In this document: positions 23,313 through 31,703 of the stretch, one piece after another | Layout of the letters: each line of letters begins with the position of its first letter | Numbering within the stretch: position 1 is the first letter of the stretch | Assembly: GCF_001644575.1 (NCBI RefSeq) | Contig: NZ_CP015596.1 | Span: 1,488,001-1,552,000 of the forward strand | Direction: 5' to 3' | Length of the DNA: 64,000 nucleotides | From: Mycobacterium adipatum | Lineage (GTDB): Bacteria; Actinomycetota; Actinomycetes; Mycobacteriales; Mycobacteriaceae | Translations under genes and position numbers: made by a program | Notes under the pieces: generated by a model | Told to the model about the DNA's origin: nothing | Databases searched by the model: none | Seen by the model: the letters and a program-made list of their open reading frames with translations, nothing else

Positions 23313-24647
23313 ATGACCACAGCGACACCGACGTCGACGCCGGCGCAGACCCGCCGGGCCATCTGGAACACCATCAGGGGGTCGTCGGGCAACCTCGTCG
23401 AGTGGTACGACGTCTACATCTACACGGTGTTCGCGTCGTACTTCGAGGGGCAGTTCTTCGATGAATCGGAGAAGAACTCGACGATCTATGTGTACGCGAT
23501 CTTCGCCGTCACGTTCCTGATGCGACCGGTCGGCTCATGGTTCTTCGGCCGATTCGCCGACCGGCGGGGCCGGCGCGCGGCGCTGACGTTCAGTGTCTCC
23601 CTGATGGCGGCCTGCTCGATGGTCATCGCGCTGGTGCCGTCGCAGGCGACCATCGGCATTGCCGCACCGATCGTCCTGATCCTCGCGCGGCTGGTACAGG
23701 GCTTCGCGACCGGCGGCGAGTACGGCACCTCGGCCACCTACATGTCCGAGGCGGCGACCCGCGAGCGCCGCGGCTTCTTCTCGTCGTTCCAGTACGTGAC
23801 GCTGGTGGGCGGGCACGTGCTGGCACAGTTCACCCTGCTCGTCCTGGACGCCCTGCTCACCGACGAGCAGCTGCGCGAATTCGGTTGGCGCATCGGCTTT
23901 GCCATCGGTGGTGTGGCCGCCGTCGTGGTGTTCTGGTTGCGCCGCTCGATGGACGAGTCACTGTCGGAGGAACAGCTGGCGGCCATCCGGTCCGGCGAGG
24001 ACACCGACGCCGGCTCGATCCGGGCGCTGTTCACCCGCTACTGGAAGCCGCTGCTGCTGTGCTTCCTGATCACCCTCGGTGGCACCGTGGCGTTCTACAC
24101 CTACAGCGTCAACGCCCCGGCGATGGTCAAGGCCACCTACAAGGACCAGGCGATGACCGCGACGTGGATCAACCTGATCGGGCTGATCTTCCTGATGCTC
24201 CTGCAGCCCATCGGCGGCATCCTCAGCGACCGGGTGGGCCGCAAACCGCTGCTGGTGTTCTTCGGCATCGGCGGTGTCCTCTACACCTACGTGCTGATCA
24301 CCTATCTGCCGCAGACCCAGTCACCGGTCGTGTCGCTGCTGCTGGTCGGCGTCGGCTACATCATCCTGACCGGCTACACCTCGATCAACGCCCTGGTGAA
24401 ATCGGAGCTGTTCCCGGTGCGCGTGCGCGCACTCGGCGTGGGAGTCGGTTACGCGCTGGCCAATTCGATGTTCGGTGGCACCGCGCCGCTGATCTACCAG
24501 GCGCTCAAGGCGCGCGATCAGGTGCCGCTGTTCATCGGATACGTCACGGTGTGCATCGCGATATCACTGGTGGTGTACCTGTTCTTCCTCAAGAACAAGT
24601 CCGACACGTACCTCGATCGCGAGCAGGGATCCGCGTTCCTGCGGTGA
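23313..24647 (+). CDS. MHS-family (major facilitator) metabolite:H+ symporter
   Basis: A 444-residue membrane protein with about 12 hydrophobic segments. GNLVEWYDVYIYT near the N-terminus and RFADRRGRR after the second helix are MHS-family marks, as is QGFATGGEYGTSATYMSE. Relatives carry alpha-ketoglutarate, proline or aromatic acids. It lies 89 bases after the azoreductase gene and could be a separate unit. Substrate cannot be read from the sequence. The tandem 71-bp repeat follows it. Confidence 0.9.
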   Translation: MTTATPTSTPAQTRRAIWNTIRGSSGNLVEWYDVYIYTVFASYFEGQFFDESEKNSTIYVYAIFAVTFLMRPVGSWFFGRFADRRGRRAALTFSVSLMAACSMVIALVPSQATIGIAAPIVLILARLVQGFATGGEYGTSATYMSEAATRERRGFFSSFQYVTLVGGHVLAQFTLLVLDALLTDEQLREFGWRIGFAIGGVAAVVVFWLRRSMDESLSEEQLAAIRSGEDTDAGSIRALFTRYWKPLLLCFLITLGGTVAFYTYSVNAPAMVKATYKDQAMTATWINLIGLIFLMLLQPIGGILSDRVGRKPLLVFFGIGGVLYTYVLITYLPQTQSPVVSLLLVGVGYIILTGYTSINALVKSELFPVRVRALGVGVGYALANSMFGGTAPLIYQALKARDQVPLFIGYVTVCIAISLVVYLFFLKNKSDTYLDREQGSAFLR

Positions 24648-24678
24648 CACGTGAGTCCGGGCAATCCAATCTGCGGCG

Positions 24679-24818
24679 GATCTACCTGGGTTCAGCCTCG
24701 TACGGTGTTGTGCGTCCAGGCTGAGGCCAGGTAGGCAGATCGGCTCCGAGGTCTACCGGAGTTCAGCCTGGTGCAGCTTTGCCCATCCAGACTGAATCGA
24801 CGTAGGTGGATCGGCTCC
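24679..24818. repeat. Two tandem 71-bp units, each an imperfect inverted repeat
   Basis: Short words recur exactly 71 bases apart: TCTACC (24681, 24752), TTCAGCCT (24691, 24762), TCCAG (24715, 24786), CTGA (24721, 24792) and CGGCTCC (24741, 24812). Within each unit the left half pairs with the right half to form a long imperfect hairpin. They lie between convergent genes (MHS transporter and echA19). Confidence 0.75.
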
Positions 24819-24827
24819 TGCGCCGCT

Positions 24828-24844
24828 GCACCTGGGTTAGGTGC
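24828..24844. terminator. Hairpin before the echA19 stop
   Basis: GCACCT and AGGTGC flank GGGTT (6-bp perfect stem). It sits between convergent genes, just beyond the echA19 stop. There is no U-run; terminator role inferred from position. Confidence 0.4.
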
Positions 24845-24851
24845 GCCGCCG

Positions 24852-25652
24852 CTACTTCATCTGGAAGTTGGGCGGCCGCTTCTCGGCGAACGCCCGCGGA
24901 CCTTCCTTGGCGTCCTCGCTGAGGAACACCGGGATGCCGTTGGCGGTATCGGGCTTGAAGGCGTCGAGCTCGTGCATGCCCTCGGTGTCGCGGATGGTCT
25001 TGAGAATCGCCTGCACGGCCAGCGGGCCGTTGTTGTTGATCACCTCGGCGATCTCCAGCGCCTTGTCCAGTGCCGTCCCATCCGGCACCACATGCCCGAT
25101 CAGGCCGTACTCGAGGGCCTGGGCCGCGGTGATGTGCCGACCGGTGAGCAGCATGTCGCAGGCGATGGTGTACGGAATCTGGCGCACCAGGCGCACCGCG
25201 GAGCCGCCCATCGGGTACAGGCTCCACTTGGCCTCGGAGATGCCGAACTTGGCGCTCTCACCGGCGACCCGGATATCGGTGCCCTGCAGGATCTCGGTGC
25301 CGCCCGCAATGGCGGGTCCTTCGACCGCGGCGATGAGCGGCTTGGTGAGACGACGGCCCTTCAGCAGACCGTCGATCCGTGAGGGGTCGTAGCTACCGTC
25401 CTTGAAGGAATCGCCCGGCGGCTTCTTGGTGGCGCCCTTGAGGTCCATCCCCGCGCAGAAGTAGCCGCCGGCGCCGGTCAGGATGCAGGTCCGGATCTCC
25501 GGGTCGCTGTCGACACGGTCCCAGGCCTCGACCATGATCGAGAGCATCTCGGTGGACAGCGCGTTGCGCGCCTCCGGCCGGTTCAAGGTCACGATCAGCG
25601 TGTGTCCACGCTGCTCGATGAGGGCGTCGGGGGTTCCGTTTGCTTCGCTCAT
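24852..25652 (-). CDS. echA19: EchA19, enoyl-CoA hydratase of sterol side-chain degradation
   Basis: A 266-residue crotonase-fold enzyme matched to Rv3516, which hydrates the steroid enoyl-CoA in side-chain beta-oxidation. Oxyanion-hole marks are [12 protein letters not shown] and [12 protein letters not shown], and the active-site region is [15 protein letters not shown]. It is divergent from fadD19 across a KstR-type site, so activation (FadD19) and hydration should be controlled together. Confidence 0.92.
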   Translation of the reverse strand: MSEANGTPDALIEQRGHTLIVTLNRPEARNALSTEMLSIMVEAWDRVDSDPEIRTCILTGAGGYFCAGMDLKGATKKPPGDSFKDGSYDPSRIDGLLKGRRLTKPLIAAVEGPAIAGGTEILQGTDIRVAGESAKFGISEAKWSLYPMGGSAVRLVRQIPYTIACDMLLTGRHITAAQALEYGLIGHVVPDGTALDKALEIAEVINNNGPLAVQAILKTIRDTEGMHELDAFKPDTANGIPVFLSEDAKEGPRAFAEKRPPNFQMK

Positions 25653-25696
25653 GGGCGTCCGCCTCCTTGCGTTCGTGACCCGGACTTGTCTCGAAA

Positions 25697-25710
25697 TGTA
25701 ACACGTTCTA
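25697..25710. promoter_or_regulatory. KstR-type operator between echA19 and fadD19
   Basis: TGTAACACGTTCTA fits TnnAACnnGTTnnA. It ends 10 bases before the fadD19 start and begins 44 bases before echA19, so it probably controls both directions. The same 14 bases recur at 37768. Confidence 0.85.
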
Positions 25711-25720
25711 GTTTAGGGAC

Positions 25721-27382
25721 ATGGCCCTGAACATCGCCGATCTCGCCGAGCACTCAATCGACGCCGTCCCGGACCGCGTCGCCCTCATCTGTGGTGACGA
25801 ACAACTGACCTACGGACAGTTGGAGGAGAAGGCCAATCGCCTGGCCCACTACCTCCAGGATCAGGGTGTCAAGAAGGACGACAAGGTCGGCCTGTATTGC
25901 CGCAACCGGATCGAGATCGTGATCGGGATGCTCGGCATCGTCAAGGCCGGCGCCATCCTGGTCAACGTCAACTTCCGCTATGTCGAAGGCGAGCTGAAGT
26001 ACCTCTTCGAGAACTCCGACATGGTCGCGCTGATCCACGAGCGCCGCTACGCCGATCGGGTCGACAACGTGTTGCCCGAGACGCCGAAGGTCAAGACCGT
26101 ACTCGTGGTCGAAGACGGATCCGACGACGACTTCCAGCGGTACGGCGGAGTCGAGTTCGAGAGCGCGCTGTCCCAAGGATCACCGGAACGCGATTTCGCG
26201 CCCCGCAGCGAGGACGACATCTACCTGCTCTACACCGGCGGCACCACCGGGTTCCCCAAGGGCGTGATGTGGCGTCATGAGGACATCTACCGAGTGCTGT
26301 TCGGCGGCACCGACTTCGCCACCGGCGAGCCCATCGCCGACGAGTACGACCTGTCCAAGCAGGCCGCAGCCAACGCGCCGATGGTTCGGCTGCCCATCCC
26401 GCCGATGATCCACGGTGCCACCCAGTCGGCCACCTGGATGGCACTGTTCTCCGGTCAGACCGTGGTGCTGACACCGGAGTTCGACGCCGATCAGGTGTGG
26501 CGTCTCATTCACGACCACAAGGTCAACCTGCTGTTCTTCACCGGCGACGCGATGGCGCGCCCGCTTCTCGATGCCCTGATCGCGCATCAGGAGGAGGGCT
26601 CGGCTGGATCCGAACCTTATGATCTGTCGTCGCTGTTCCTGCTCGCCAGCACCGCGGCGCTGTTCTCCACCAGTCTCAAGGAGAAGTTCCTCGAGCTGCT
26701 GCCCAACCGCGTCATCACCGACTCCATCGGTTCGTCGGAAACCGGTTTCGGCGGCACCAGCATCGTGGCCAAGGGCCAGTCGCACACCGGCGGCCCGCGG
26801 GTCACCATCGACAAGAACACCAAGGTGCTCGACGAGGACGGTAACGAGGTCGTGCCCGGTTCGGGTGTGCGCGGCATCATCGCCAAGTGCGGCCACATCC
26901 CGGTCGGCTACTTCAAGGACGAGAAGAAGACCGCCGAGACGTTCCGCACGTACAACGGTGTGCGGTACGCGATTCCGGGTGACTACGCCGAAGTCGAAGC
27001 CGACGGCAGCGTGACGATGCTGGGCCGCGGCTCGGTGTCGATCAACAGCGGCGGCGAGAAGATCTATCCCGAAGAGGTCGAGGCCGCGCTCAAAGGCCAT
27101 CCCGACGTGTTCGACGCACTGGTCGTCGGCGTGCCCGACGAACGATTCGGCCAGCACGTCGCTGCCGTGGTGCAGGCGCGTGCGGGCTCACGGCCCTCGC
27201 TGGCTGAGCTGGACGCCCATGTGCGCACCGAGATCGCGGGATACAAAGTGCCACGGAGCCTTTGGCTGGTCGACGAGGTGAAGCGCTCACCCGCGGGCAA
27301 ACCGGACTACCGGTGGGCCAAGGACACCACTGAGGAACGCCCGGCCGATGATGTGCACGCCAACCATGTGGGAGCCAAGTAA
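25721..27382 (+). CDS. fadD19: FadD19, steroid-CoA ligase
   Basis: A 553-residue acyl-CoA synthetase matched to Rv3515c; FadD19 activates the C27-type acid and is needed for C24-branched sterols. Marks are the P-loop YTGGTTGFPKG, the aspartate-rich TDSIGSSETG, GEKIYPEEVE, and a late AGKPDYRWAK with the catalytic lysine. The short space between the KstR-type site and the ATG leaves little room for a leader. Its stop overlaps the next ATG (TAATG). Confidence 0.94.
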   Translation: MALNIADLAEHSIDAVPDRVALICGDEQLTYGQLEEKANRLAHYLQDQGVKKDDKVGLYCRNRIEIVIGMLGIVKAGAILVNVNFRYVEGELKYLFENSDMVALIHERRYADRVDNVLPETPKVKTVLVVEDGSDDDFQRYGGVEFESALSQGSPERDFAPRSEDDIYLLYTGGTTGFPKGVMWRHEDIYRVLFGGTDFATGEPIADEYDLSKQAAANAPMVRLPIPPMIHGATQSATWMALFSGQTVVLTPEFDADQVWRLIHDHKVNLLFFTGDAMARPLLDALIAHQEEGSAGSEPYDLSSLFLLASTAALFSTSLKEKFLELLPNRVITDSIGSSETGFGGTSIVAKGQSHTGGPRVTIDKNTKVLDEDGNEVVPGSGVRGIIAKCGHIPVGYFKDEKKTAETFRTYNGVRYAIPGDYAEVEADGSVTMLGRGSVSINSGGEKIYPEEVEAALKGHPDVFDALVVGVPDERFGQHVAAVVQARAGSRPSLAELDAHVRTEIAGYKVPRSLWLVDEVKRSPAGKPDYRWAKDTTEERPADDVHANHVGAK

Positions 27383-28503
27383 TGCGGACAGAGCTGTGTG
27401 AGCGGTTCGGGATCGAGTACCCGATCTTTGTCTTCACCCCGTCGGAGAAGGTGGCCGCCGCGGTCAGCAAGGCCGGCGGGCTCGGCGTGCTGGGCTGCGT
27501 GCGGTTCAACGATGCCGACGACCTGGAGAACGTCCTGCAGTGGATGGACGCCAACACCGACGGCAAGCCCTACGGCGTCGACATCGTGATGCCCGCCAAG
27601 GTGCCCACCGAAGGCACCAGCCTCGACATCAACAAGCTGATCCCGGAGACCCACCGCGATTTCGTGGCCAAGACGCTCGCCGATCTGGGGGTGCCCCCGC
27701 TGCCCGAGGACGGGGAAAAGTCCGAGGGCGTGCTCGGCTGGCTGCACTCGGTGGCCCGCAGCCACGTCGATGTGGCCCTCAAGCATCCGATCAAGCTGAT
27801 CGCCAATGCGCTCGGCTCGCCGCCCAAGGATGTCATCGATCAGGCGCATGCCGCCGGGGTACCGGTGGCCGCGCTGGCCGGCAGCGCCAAACACGCACTG
27901 CGCCATGCCGAGAACGGTGTCGACATCGTCGTCGCCCAGGGTCACGAGGCCGGCGGCCACACCGGTGAGATCGGATCGATGGTGCTGTGGCCCGAGATCG
28001 TCGATGCGCTCGACGGTAGGGCCCCGGTGCTCGCGGCCGGTGGTATCGGTACCGGACGACAGGTCGCCGCGGCGCTGGCCCTCGGCGCGCAGGGTGTGTG
28101 GATGGGTTCGGCCTTCCTGACCTCCGCCGAGTACGACCTCGGCGTGCGGCAGGCCTCGGGGGTGTCGACCATTCAGCAGGCGATGCTCGATGCCACCTCC
28201 AGTGACACCGTGCGCCGCAAGATCTACACCGGCAAGCCGGCCCGGCTGCTCAAGAGCCGCTGGACCGACGCCTGGGATGCCGAAAACGCACCCGACCCAC
28301 TGCCGATGCCGCTGCAGAACATCCTGGTCAGCGAGGCCCATCAGCGGATGAACGAGTCTTCGGATCCGACCGCCGTCGCGATGCCCGTCGGTCAGATCGT
28401 GGGCCGGATGAACGAGATCCGCCCCGTCGCCGACATCATCGGGGAACTGGTCAGCGGATTCGAAGAGGCCACCAAGCGGCTCGACGGGATTGCCGGCAGC
28501 TAG
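27382..28503 (+). CDS. Nitronate-monooxygenase-like flavoprotein coupled to fadD19
   Basis: A 373-residue TIM-barrel flavoprotein of the 2-nitropropane dioxygenase / nitronate monooxygenase family. FMN-binding marks are QGHEAGGHTGEI and APVLAAGGIGTGRQVAAALALGAQGVWMGSAF. It starts at an ATG overlapping the fadD19 stop (TAATG), which suggests a task linked to steroid-CoA metabolism rather than nitroalkanes; some members act as enoyl-CoA reductases. Its own TAG shares bases with the convergent gabD2-like stop. Substrate unknown. Confidence 0.85.
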   Translation: MRTELCERFGIEYPIFVFTPSEKVAAAVSKAGGLGVLGCVRFNDADDLENVLQWMDANTDGKPYGVDIVMPAKVPTEGTSLDINKLIPETHRDFVAKTLADLGVPPLPEDGEKSEGVLGWLHSVARSHVDVALKHPIKLIANALGSPPKDVIDQAHAAGVPVAALAGSAKHALRHAENGVDIVVAQGHEAGGHTGEIGSMVLWPEIVDALDGRAPVLAAGGIGTGRQVAAALALGAQGVWMGSAFLTSAEYDLGVRQASGVSTIQQAMLDATSSDTVRRKIYTGKPARLLKSRWTDAWDAENAPDPLPMPLQNILVSEAHQRMNESSDPTAVAMPVGQIVGRMNEIRPVADIIGELVSGFEEATKRLDGIAGS

Positions 28504-30053
28504 CGCCCGGGCAGCTTCTGCACCAGCTGGATCATCGGGGTCAGTGCCTTCTGCCACAACGTCTGCGAGATCCCCAGCGGGGCATCGAGGTTGATCACCC
28601 GCGCGGTGGACACGGTCTGCGATTCGGTGTACTTCAGGATGCCGTCCGCGCCGTGCCTGCGCCCGACACCGGAGGCCTTCATCCCACCCATCGGTGCGGC
28701 GGTACTGCCGAAGGCCAGAGCGTAACCCTCGTCGACGTTGACGGTGCCGGCCTGCAGTCGCGCGGCGATGGCCTCACCCTCGGCCTTGCTGCCCGCCCAC
28801 ACACTGGCATTCAAACCGTATTCGGTGTCGTTGGCTCGCGCGATGGCCTCCTCGACGTCGGCCACCGGGTAGATCGAGACCAGCGGACCGAAGGTCTCGT
28901 TGCGCCCGCACTCCATCTCGTCGGTGACATCGGTGAGCACGGTCGGCTCGTAGAACAACGGTCCCAGGTCGGGTCGAGCATTGCCACCGGCAACCACCTT
29001 GGCGCCCTTGACCTTTGCGTCGTCCACGTGATTGGACATGGTCTTGACCTGGTCCTCGGACATCAGGCTGCCCATATCGGCGGTGAAGTCGTATGCGGTG
29101 GAGAGCCGCATGTCACGCACCCGCTGCCCGAACTTGGCGGTGAACTCGTCGGCGACCTCGCGTTCGACGTAGATGCGTTCGATGGAGATGCACAGCTGAC
29201 CGGCATTGGAGAAGCAGGCCCGGGTGGCAGCCTTGGCGGCCACGTCGATGTTGGCGCCCTTGGTGACGATCATCGGGTTCTTGCCGCCCAGTTCGGCGGA
29301 GAACCCGATGAGCCGGCGGCCGCACTGCTCGGCCAGGGTGCGGCCGGTCGCGGTGGATCCGGTGAACATCAGATAGTCGCAGTGCTCCACGATGGCGGTG
29401 CCGACCACCGATCCCGGGCCGGGTACCACGGCGAACACCTCGCGCGGAATGCCTGCGGCATAGAGCAACTCGGCGTTGGCCAGGGTGCAGTACGGAGTCT
29501 GGCTGTCGGGTTTGACCACCACCGCATTGCCGGCCAGTAGTGCCGGGATGGAATCGGAGATCGACAGCGCCATCGGGTAGTTCCACGGCGCGATGACGCC
29601 GATGACGCCCTTGGGCCAGTGGTTGACCACGGTCTTGACCAGTCCGGGCAGCAGACCCTGAACGCGCTTGGGTGACAGCAGTCTGTTCGCCTCGCGCGCG
29701 TAGTAACGCGCGTTGAGCATCATGTCGAGAATCTCTTCCTGAGCGGCCGCACGCGCCTTGCCGGTCTCGGCCTGCGCCACGTCCATCAGGAAGTCACGGT
29801 GCTCGATCACCAGGCTGCGGAACCGCTCCATGATGGCGGCGCGCTCGCGGGCCGGGCGGGCGGCCCAGGCGGCCTGCGCCGTGCGCGCCTTCGCGAACGC
29901 GGCGGCGACGTCCTCGGCGGTGCCGACCGGAATGGTGGTGAGTTCCTTGCCGGTGAACACCTCGTAGACCTGCCGGGTCTGGCGGGCGTCGATGTCCTCG
30001 ATGGCGCACAACGCCCGGAGGCGGGCGAAATCGGCGGCGGACGGAGCGGGCAT
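28500..30053 (-). CDS. gabD2: Succinate-semialdehyde dehydrogenase-like (GabD2-type)
   Basis: A 517-residue aldehyde dehydrogenase, about the length of mycobacterial GabD2. Marks are VIAPWNYPMALSISD, FTGSTATGRTLAEQ, general base in SAELGGKNP, and catalytic Cys in NAGQLCIS. The start ATG at 30053 follows a GGGAGAG ribosome site; the frame could extend to 30164, across the divergent promoter, but this is not needed. It is divergent from a TetR gene, its likely regulator. GabD2-type substrate is inferred; other aldehydes are possible. Confidence 0.82.
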   Translation of the reverse strand: MPAPSAADFARLRALCAIEDIDARQTRQVYEVFTGKELTTIPVGTAEDVAAAFAKARTAQAAWAARPARERAAIMERFRSLVIEHRDFLMDVAQAETGKARAAAQEEILDMMLNARYYAREANRLLSPKRVQGLLPGLVKTVVNHWPKGVIGVIAPWNYPMALSISDSIPALLAGNAVVVKPDSQTPYCTLANAELLYAAGIPREVFAVVPGPGSVVGTAIVEHCDYLMFTGSTATGRTLAEQCGRRLIGFSAELGGKNPMIVTKGANIDVAAKAATRACFSNAGQLCISIERIYVEREVADEFTAKFGQRVRDMRLSTAYDFTADMGSLMSEDQVKTMSNHVDDAKVKGAKVVAGGNARPDLGPLFYEPTVLTDVTDEMECGRNETFGPLVSIYPVADVEEAIARANDTEYGLNASVWAGSKAEGEAIAARLQAGTVNVDEGYALAFGSTAAPMGGMKASGVGRRHGADGILKYTESQTVSTARVINLDAPLGISQTLWQKALTPMIQLVQKLPGR

Positions 30054-30065
30054 GGCAACTCTCCC

Positions 30066-30077
30066 TACTGGTGAGTA
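30066..30077. promoter_or_regulatory. Candidate TetR operator
   Basis: TACT and AGTA flank GGTG, close to the TTACTnnCCAGTAA pattern seen for several actinobacterial TetR proteins. It lies just before the gabD2-like ribosome site; the adjacent TetR protein (30149) may bind it. Confidence 0.35.
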
Positions 30078-30148
30078 ACTTGCTGGTGCCGCCCAACATA
30101 CCTGGTACCGGCGGTTCCGGCCAAGGCTCATGCGGTTGAATCTGGGGC

Positions 30149-30703
30149 ATGACCGGACGGCCACGGGACGCCTCGATCGACGACCGCGTGCTGGCCGTCA
30201 CCCGGGACCTGCTGGTCGAGGTCGGATGGGACGAACTGAGTGTCCGACTGGTGGCCGGCCGCGCCGGGGTCGGGCGATCGAGCCTGAACCGGCGCTGGTC
30301 CTCCAAGGCTGAGCTGGTCCTGCACGCCATCCTCGGCGAGGCCCCCGACATGTCTCCGTTCACCGGCACCGACCTCACGGGGTGGATCGACTGGGTCGTG
30401 CGCGGCAGTCACCTGCTGTTCGGTCGTCCCGACGTCAAGGAGGCCGTTCCCGGCCTGCTGCTGGCGCTGCGGGAGAACGGCGAGATGCGTGAGCAGTTGT
30501 GGGCCGGTTTCAGTGGGCCGGCGATCGAGTTGTTCGCGGTGCAGGGCTACGGCACCGAGGTGGATGCCCGGGCGGCACTGGCCATGGCGGCGGGGGCGGC
30601 GTTGTTCGTCACCACCGTCGCCGTCGATGACGACGCGCCGGTGCTGCAGGACCGACTGGTGCAGATGCTGTGCACCGCACTGGGTGCCTCACCGCCCGAA
30701 TGA
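30149..30703 (+). CDS. TetR-family regulator
   Basis: A 184-residue TetR-type protein. The DNA-binding helix-turn-helix is at residues 10-55 (SVRLVAGRAGVGRSSLNRRWSSKAEL). The rest is a helical ligand-binding domain. It is divergent from the aldehyde dehydrogenase gene and overlaps the 3' end of the convergent epimerase gene by 15 bases. It is probably a local repressor; it is not KstR, which is larger and lies outside this window. Confidence 0.87.
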   Translation: MTGRPRDASIDDRVLAVTRDLLVEVGWDELSVRLVAGRAGVGRSSLNRRWSSKAELVLHAILGEAPDMSPFTGTDLTGWIDWVVRGSHLLFGRPDVKEAVPGLLLALRENGEMREQLWAGFSGPAIELFAVQGYGTEVDARAALAMAAGAALFVTTVAVDDDAPVLQDRLVQMLCTALGASPPE

Positions 30704-31663
30704 CGCGATGATCGCCTGCTGCGGTGAACGCCAGCCGGTCAGGCCGAGATCGGTGAGCGTGCACGCATCGTCGGTCGGGGTGGCCGCGGTCAGGAGCATC
30801 GCCGCCTCGTGGCTCAGGCCGTCCCCGAGCGGCACCACCCGGGCGCACTTGTCGGCCATCCAGCCGATGCCTCGAAAGAGTCTCGGTGACAGGGGTATTC
30901 GCCGGATCGGCCGGCCGGATCCGCGTTCGAGTGCGTCGATCATGGCGTCGAACGTGAGCATCACCCCGCCGCACACATAACGCCTCGGTCCGCACCCGGC
31001 GCGCATCAGCGCCGCGTGTACGTCGGCGACATCGCGGACGTCGATCATCTGCATTCCACCCGCCATCCGGGGTGCGGCACCAGCGCGCACCATCGGGGCC
31101 CAACCGCGTTCGGTCACTCCGGCGGCGGTCCAGAATGGCGGGCCGACAACGCTGGACGGGTAGGTGACGACCACCGGCGCGCCCCGCTGCTGCAGGCGTC
31201 GCGCGGCCCGGTCCGCGTACGCCTTGGTCTGGGCGTACGGGCTGCGCCCGGGTGCCGGGGGAGTGTCGGCCGTGATCACGCCATCCGGTGGTGGGAAGAG
31301 TGCGCTGTAACTGCTCACCGAGACGATCGGATCCAGACCGGCCTCGGCGGCGCGCGTCAGCACCGCCTCGGTGGCGTGGGCGTTGACCTCCCACATCAGG
31401 GCTTCGCGCCGGCGGTCGGTGCCGACCACCCCGGCGGCGTGGATGAGGGCATCGCAGCAGTCCAGCAGGCGGTCGACGGTCTCGGATGCCCGGATGTCGC
31501 CGTCGAGGACGTCCACCTCGCCGAGTGCGGCAAGTCGGGGGATCACCGCGTCGCCGGCGCAGCCCGGGGCGACGAGCAGCCGAATCTCATGCCCGGCCGC
31601 CAGTAGTCGGCGGGCGGTGTGGGCACCCAGATAGCCGGTACCCCCGGTGATGGCGACGCGCAT
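30689..31663 (-). CDS. NAD-dependent epimerase/dehydratase (extended SDR)
   Basis: A 324-residue extended SDR. The cofactor loop is ITGGTGYLGAHT at residues 5-16, the Ser region is VSVSSYSALF, and the active site Tyr-Lys is in SPYAQTKAYAD. It may act on a sterol, hydroxyl or sugar-nucleotide substrate. GGAGGT precedes the ATG. It is divergent from an OYE-like gene with a 23-bp palindrome between, so the two may work on the same compound. Confidence 0.87.
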   Translation of the reverse strand: MRVAITGGTGYLGAHTARRLLAAGHEIRLLVAPGCAGDAVIPRLAALGEVDVLDGDIRASETVDRLLDCCDALIHAAGVVGTDRRREALMWEVNAHATEAVLTRAAEAGLDPIVSVSSYSALFPPPDGVITADTPPAPGRSPYAQTKAYADRAARRLQQRGAPVVVTYPSSVVGPPFWTAAGVTERGWAPMVRAGAAPRMAGGMQMIDVRDVADVHAALMRAGCGPRRYVCGGVMLTFDAMIDALERGSGRPIRRIPLSPRLFRGIGWMADKCARVVPLGDGLSHEAAMLLTAATPTDDACTLTDLGLTGWRSPQQAIIASFGR

Positions 31664-31676
31664 GCAGACCTCCTGC

Positions 31677-31682
31677 TATATT
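31677..31682 (+). promoter_or_regulatory. Candidate -10 box of the OYE-like gene
   Basis: TATATT lies 9 bases before the ATG at 31692, suggesting a leaderless or near-leaderless transcript that starts inside the palindrome. Confidence 0.4.
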
Positions 31683-31703
31683 TCGATGCCAATGGTATCG
31701 AAA
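31681..31703. promoter_or_regulatory. 23-bp near-perfect palindrome over the OYE-like start codon
   Basis: Outer arms TTTCGAT and ATCGAAA are perfect; inner GCC/GGT has one mismatch around an AAT centre. It covers both candidate start codons of the OYE-like gene and starts 18 bases before the epimerase start, so one regulator could block both. Confidence 0.55.

Noticed and set aside
24679..24818. CRISPR array
   Set aside because: Only two units, imperfect, with no constant repeat separated by unique spacers, and no cas genes in the window.
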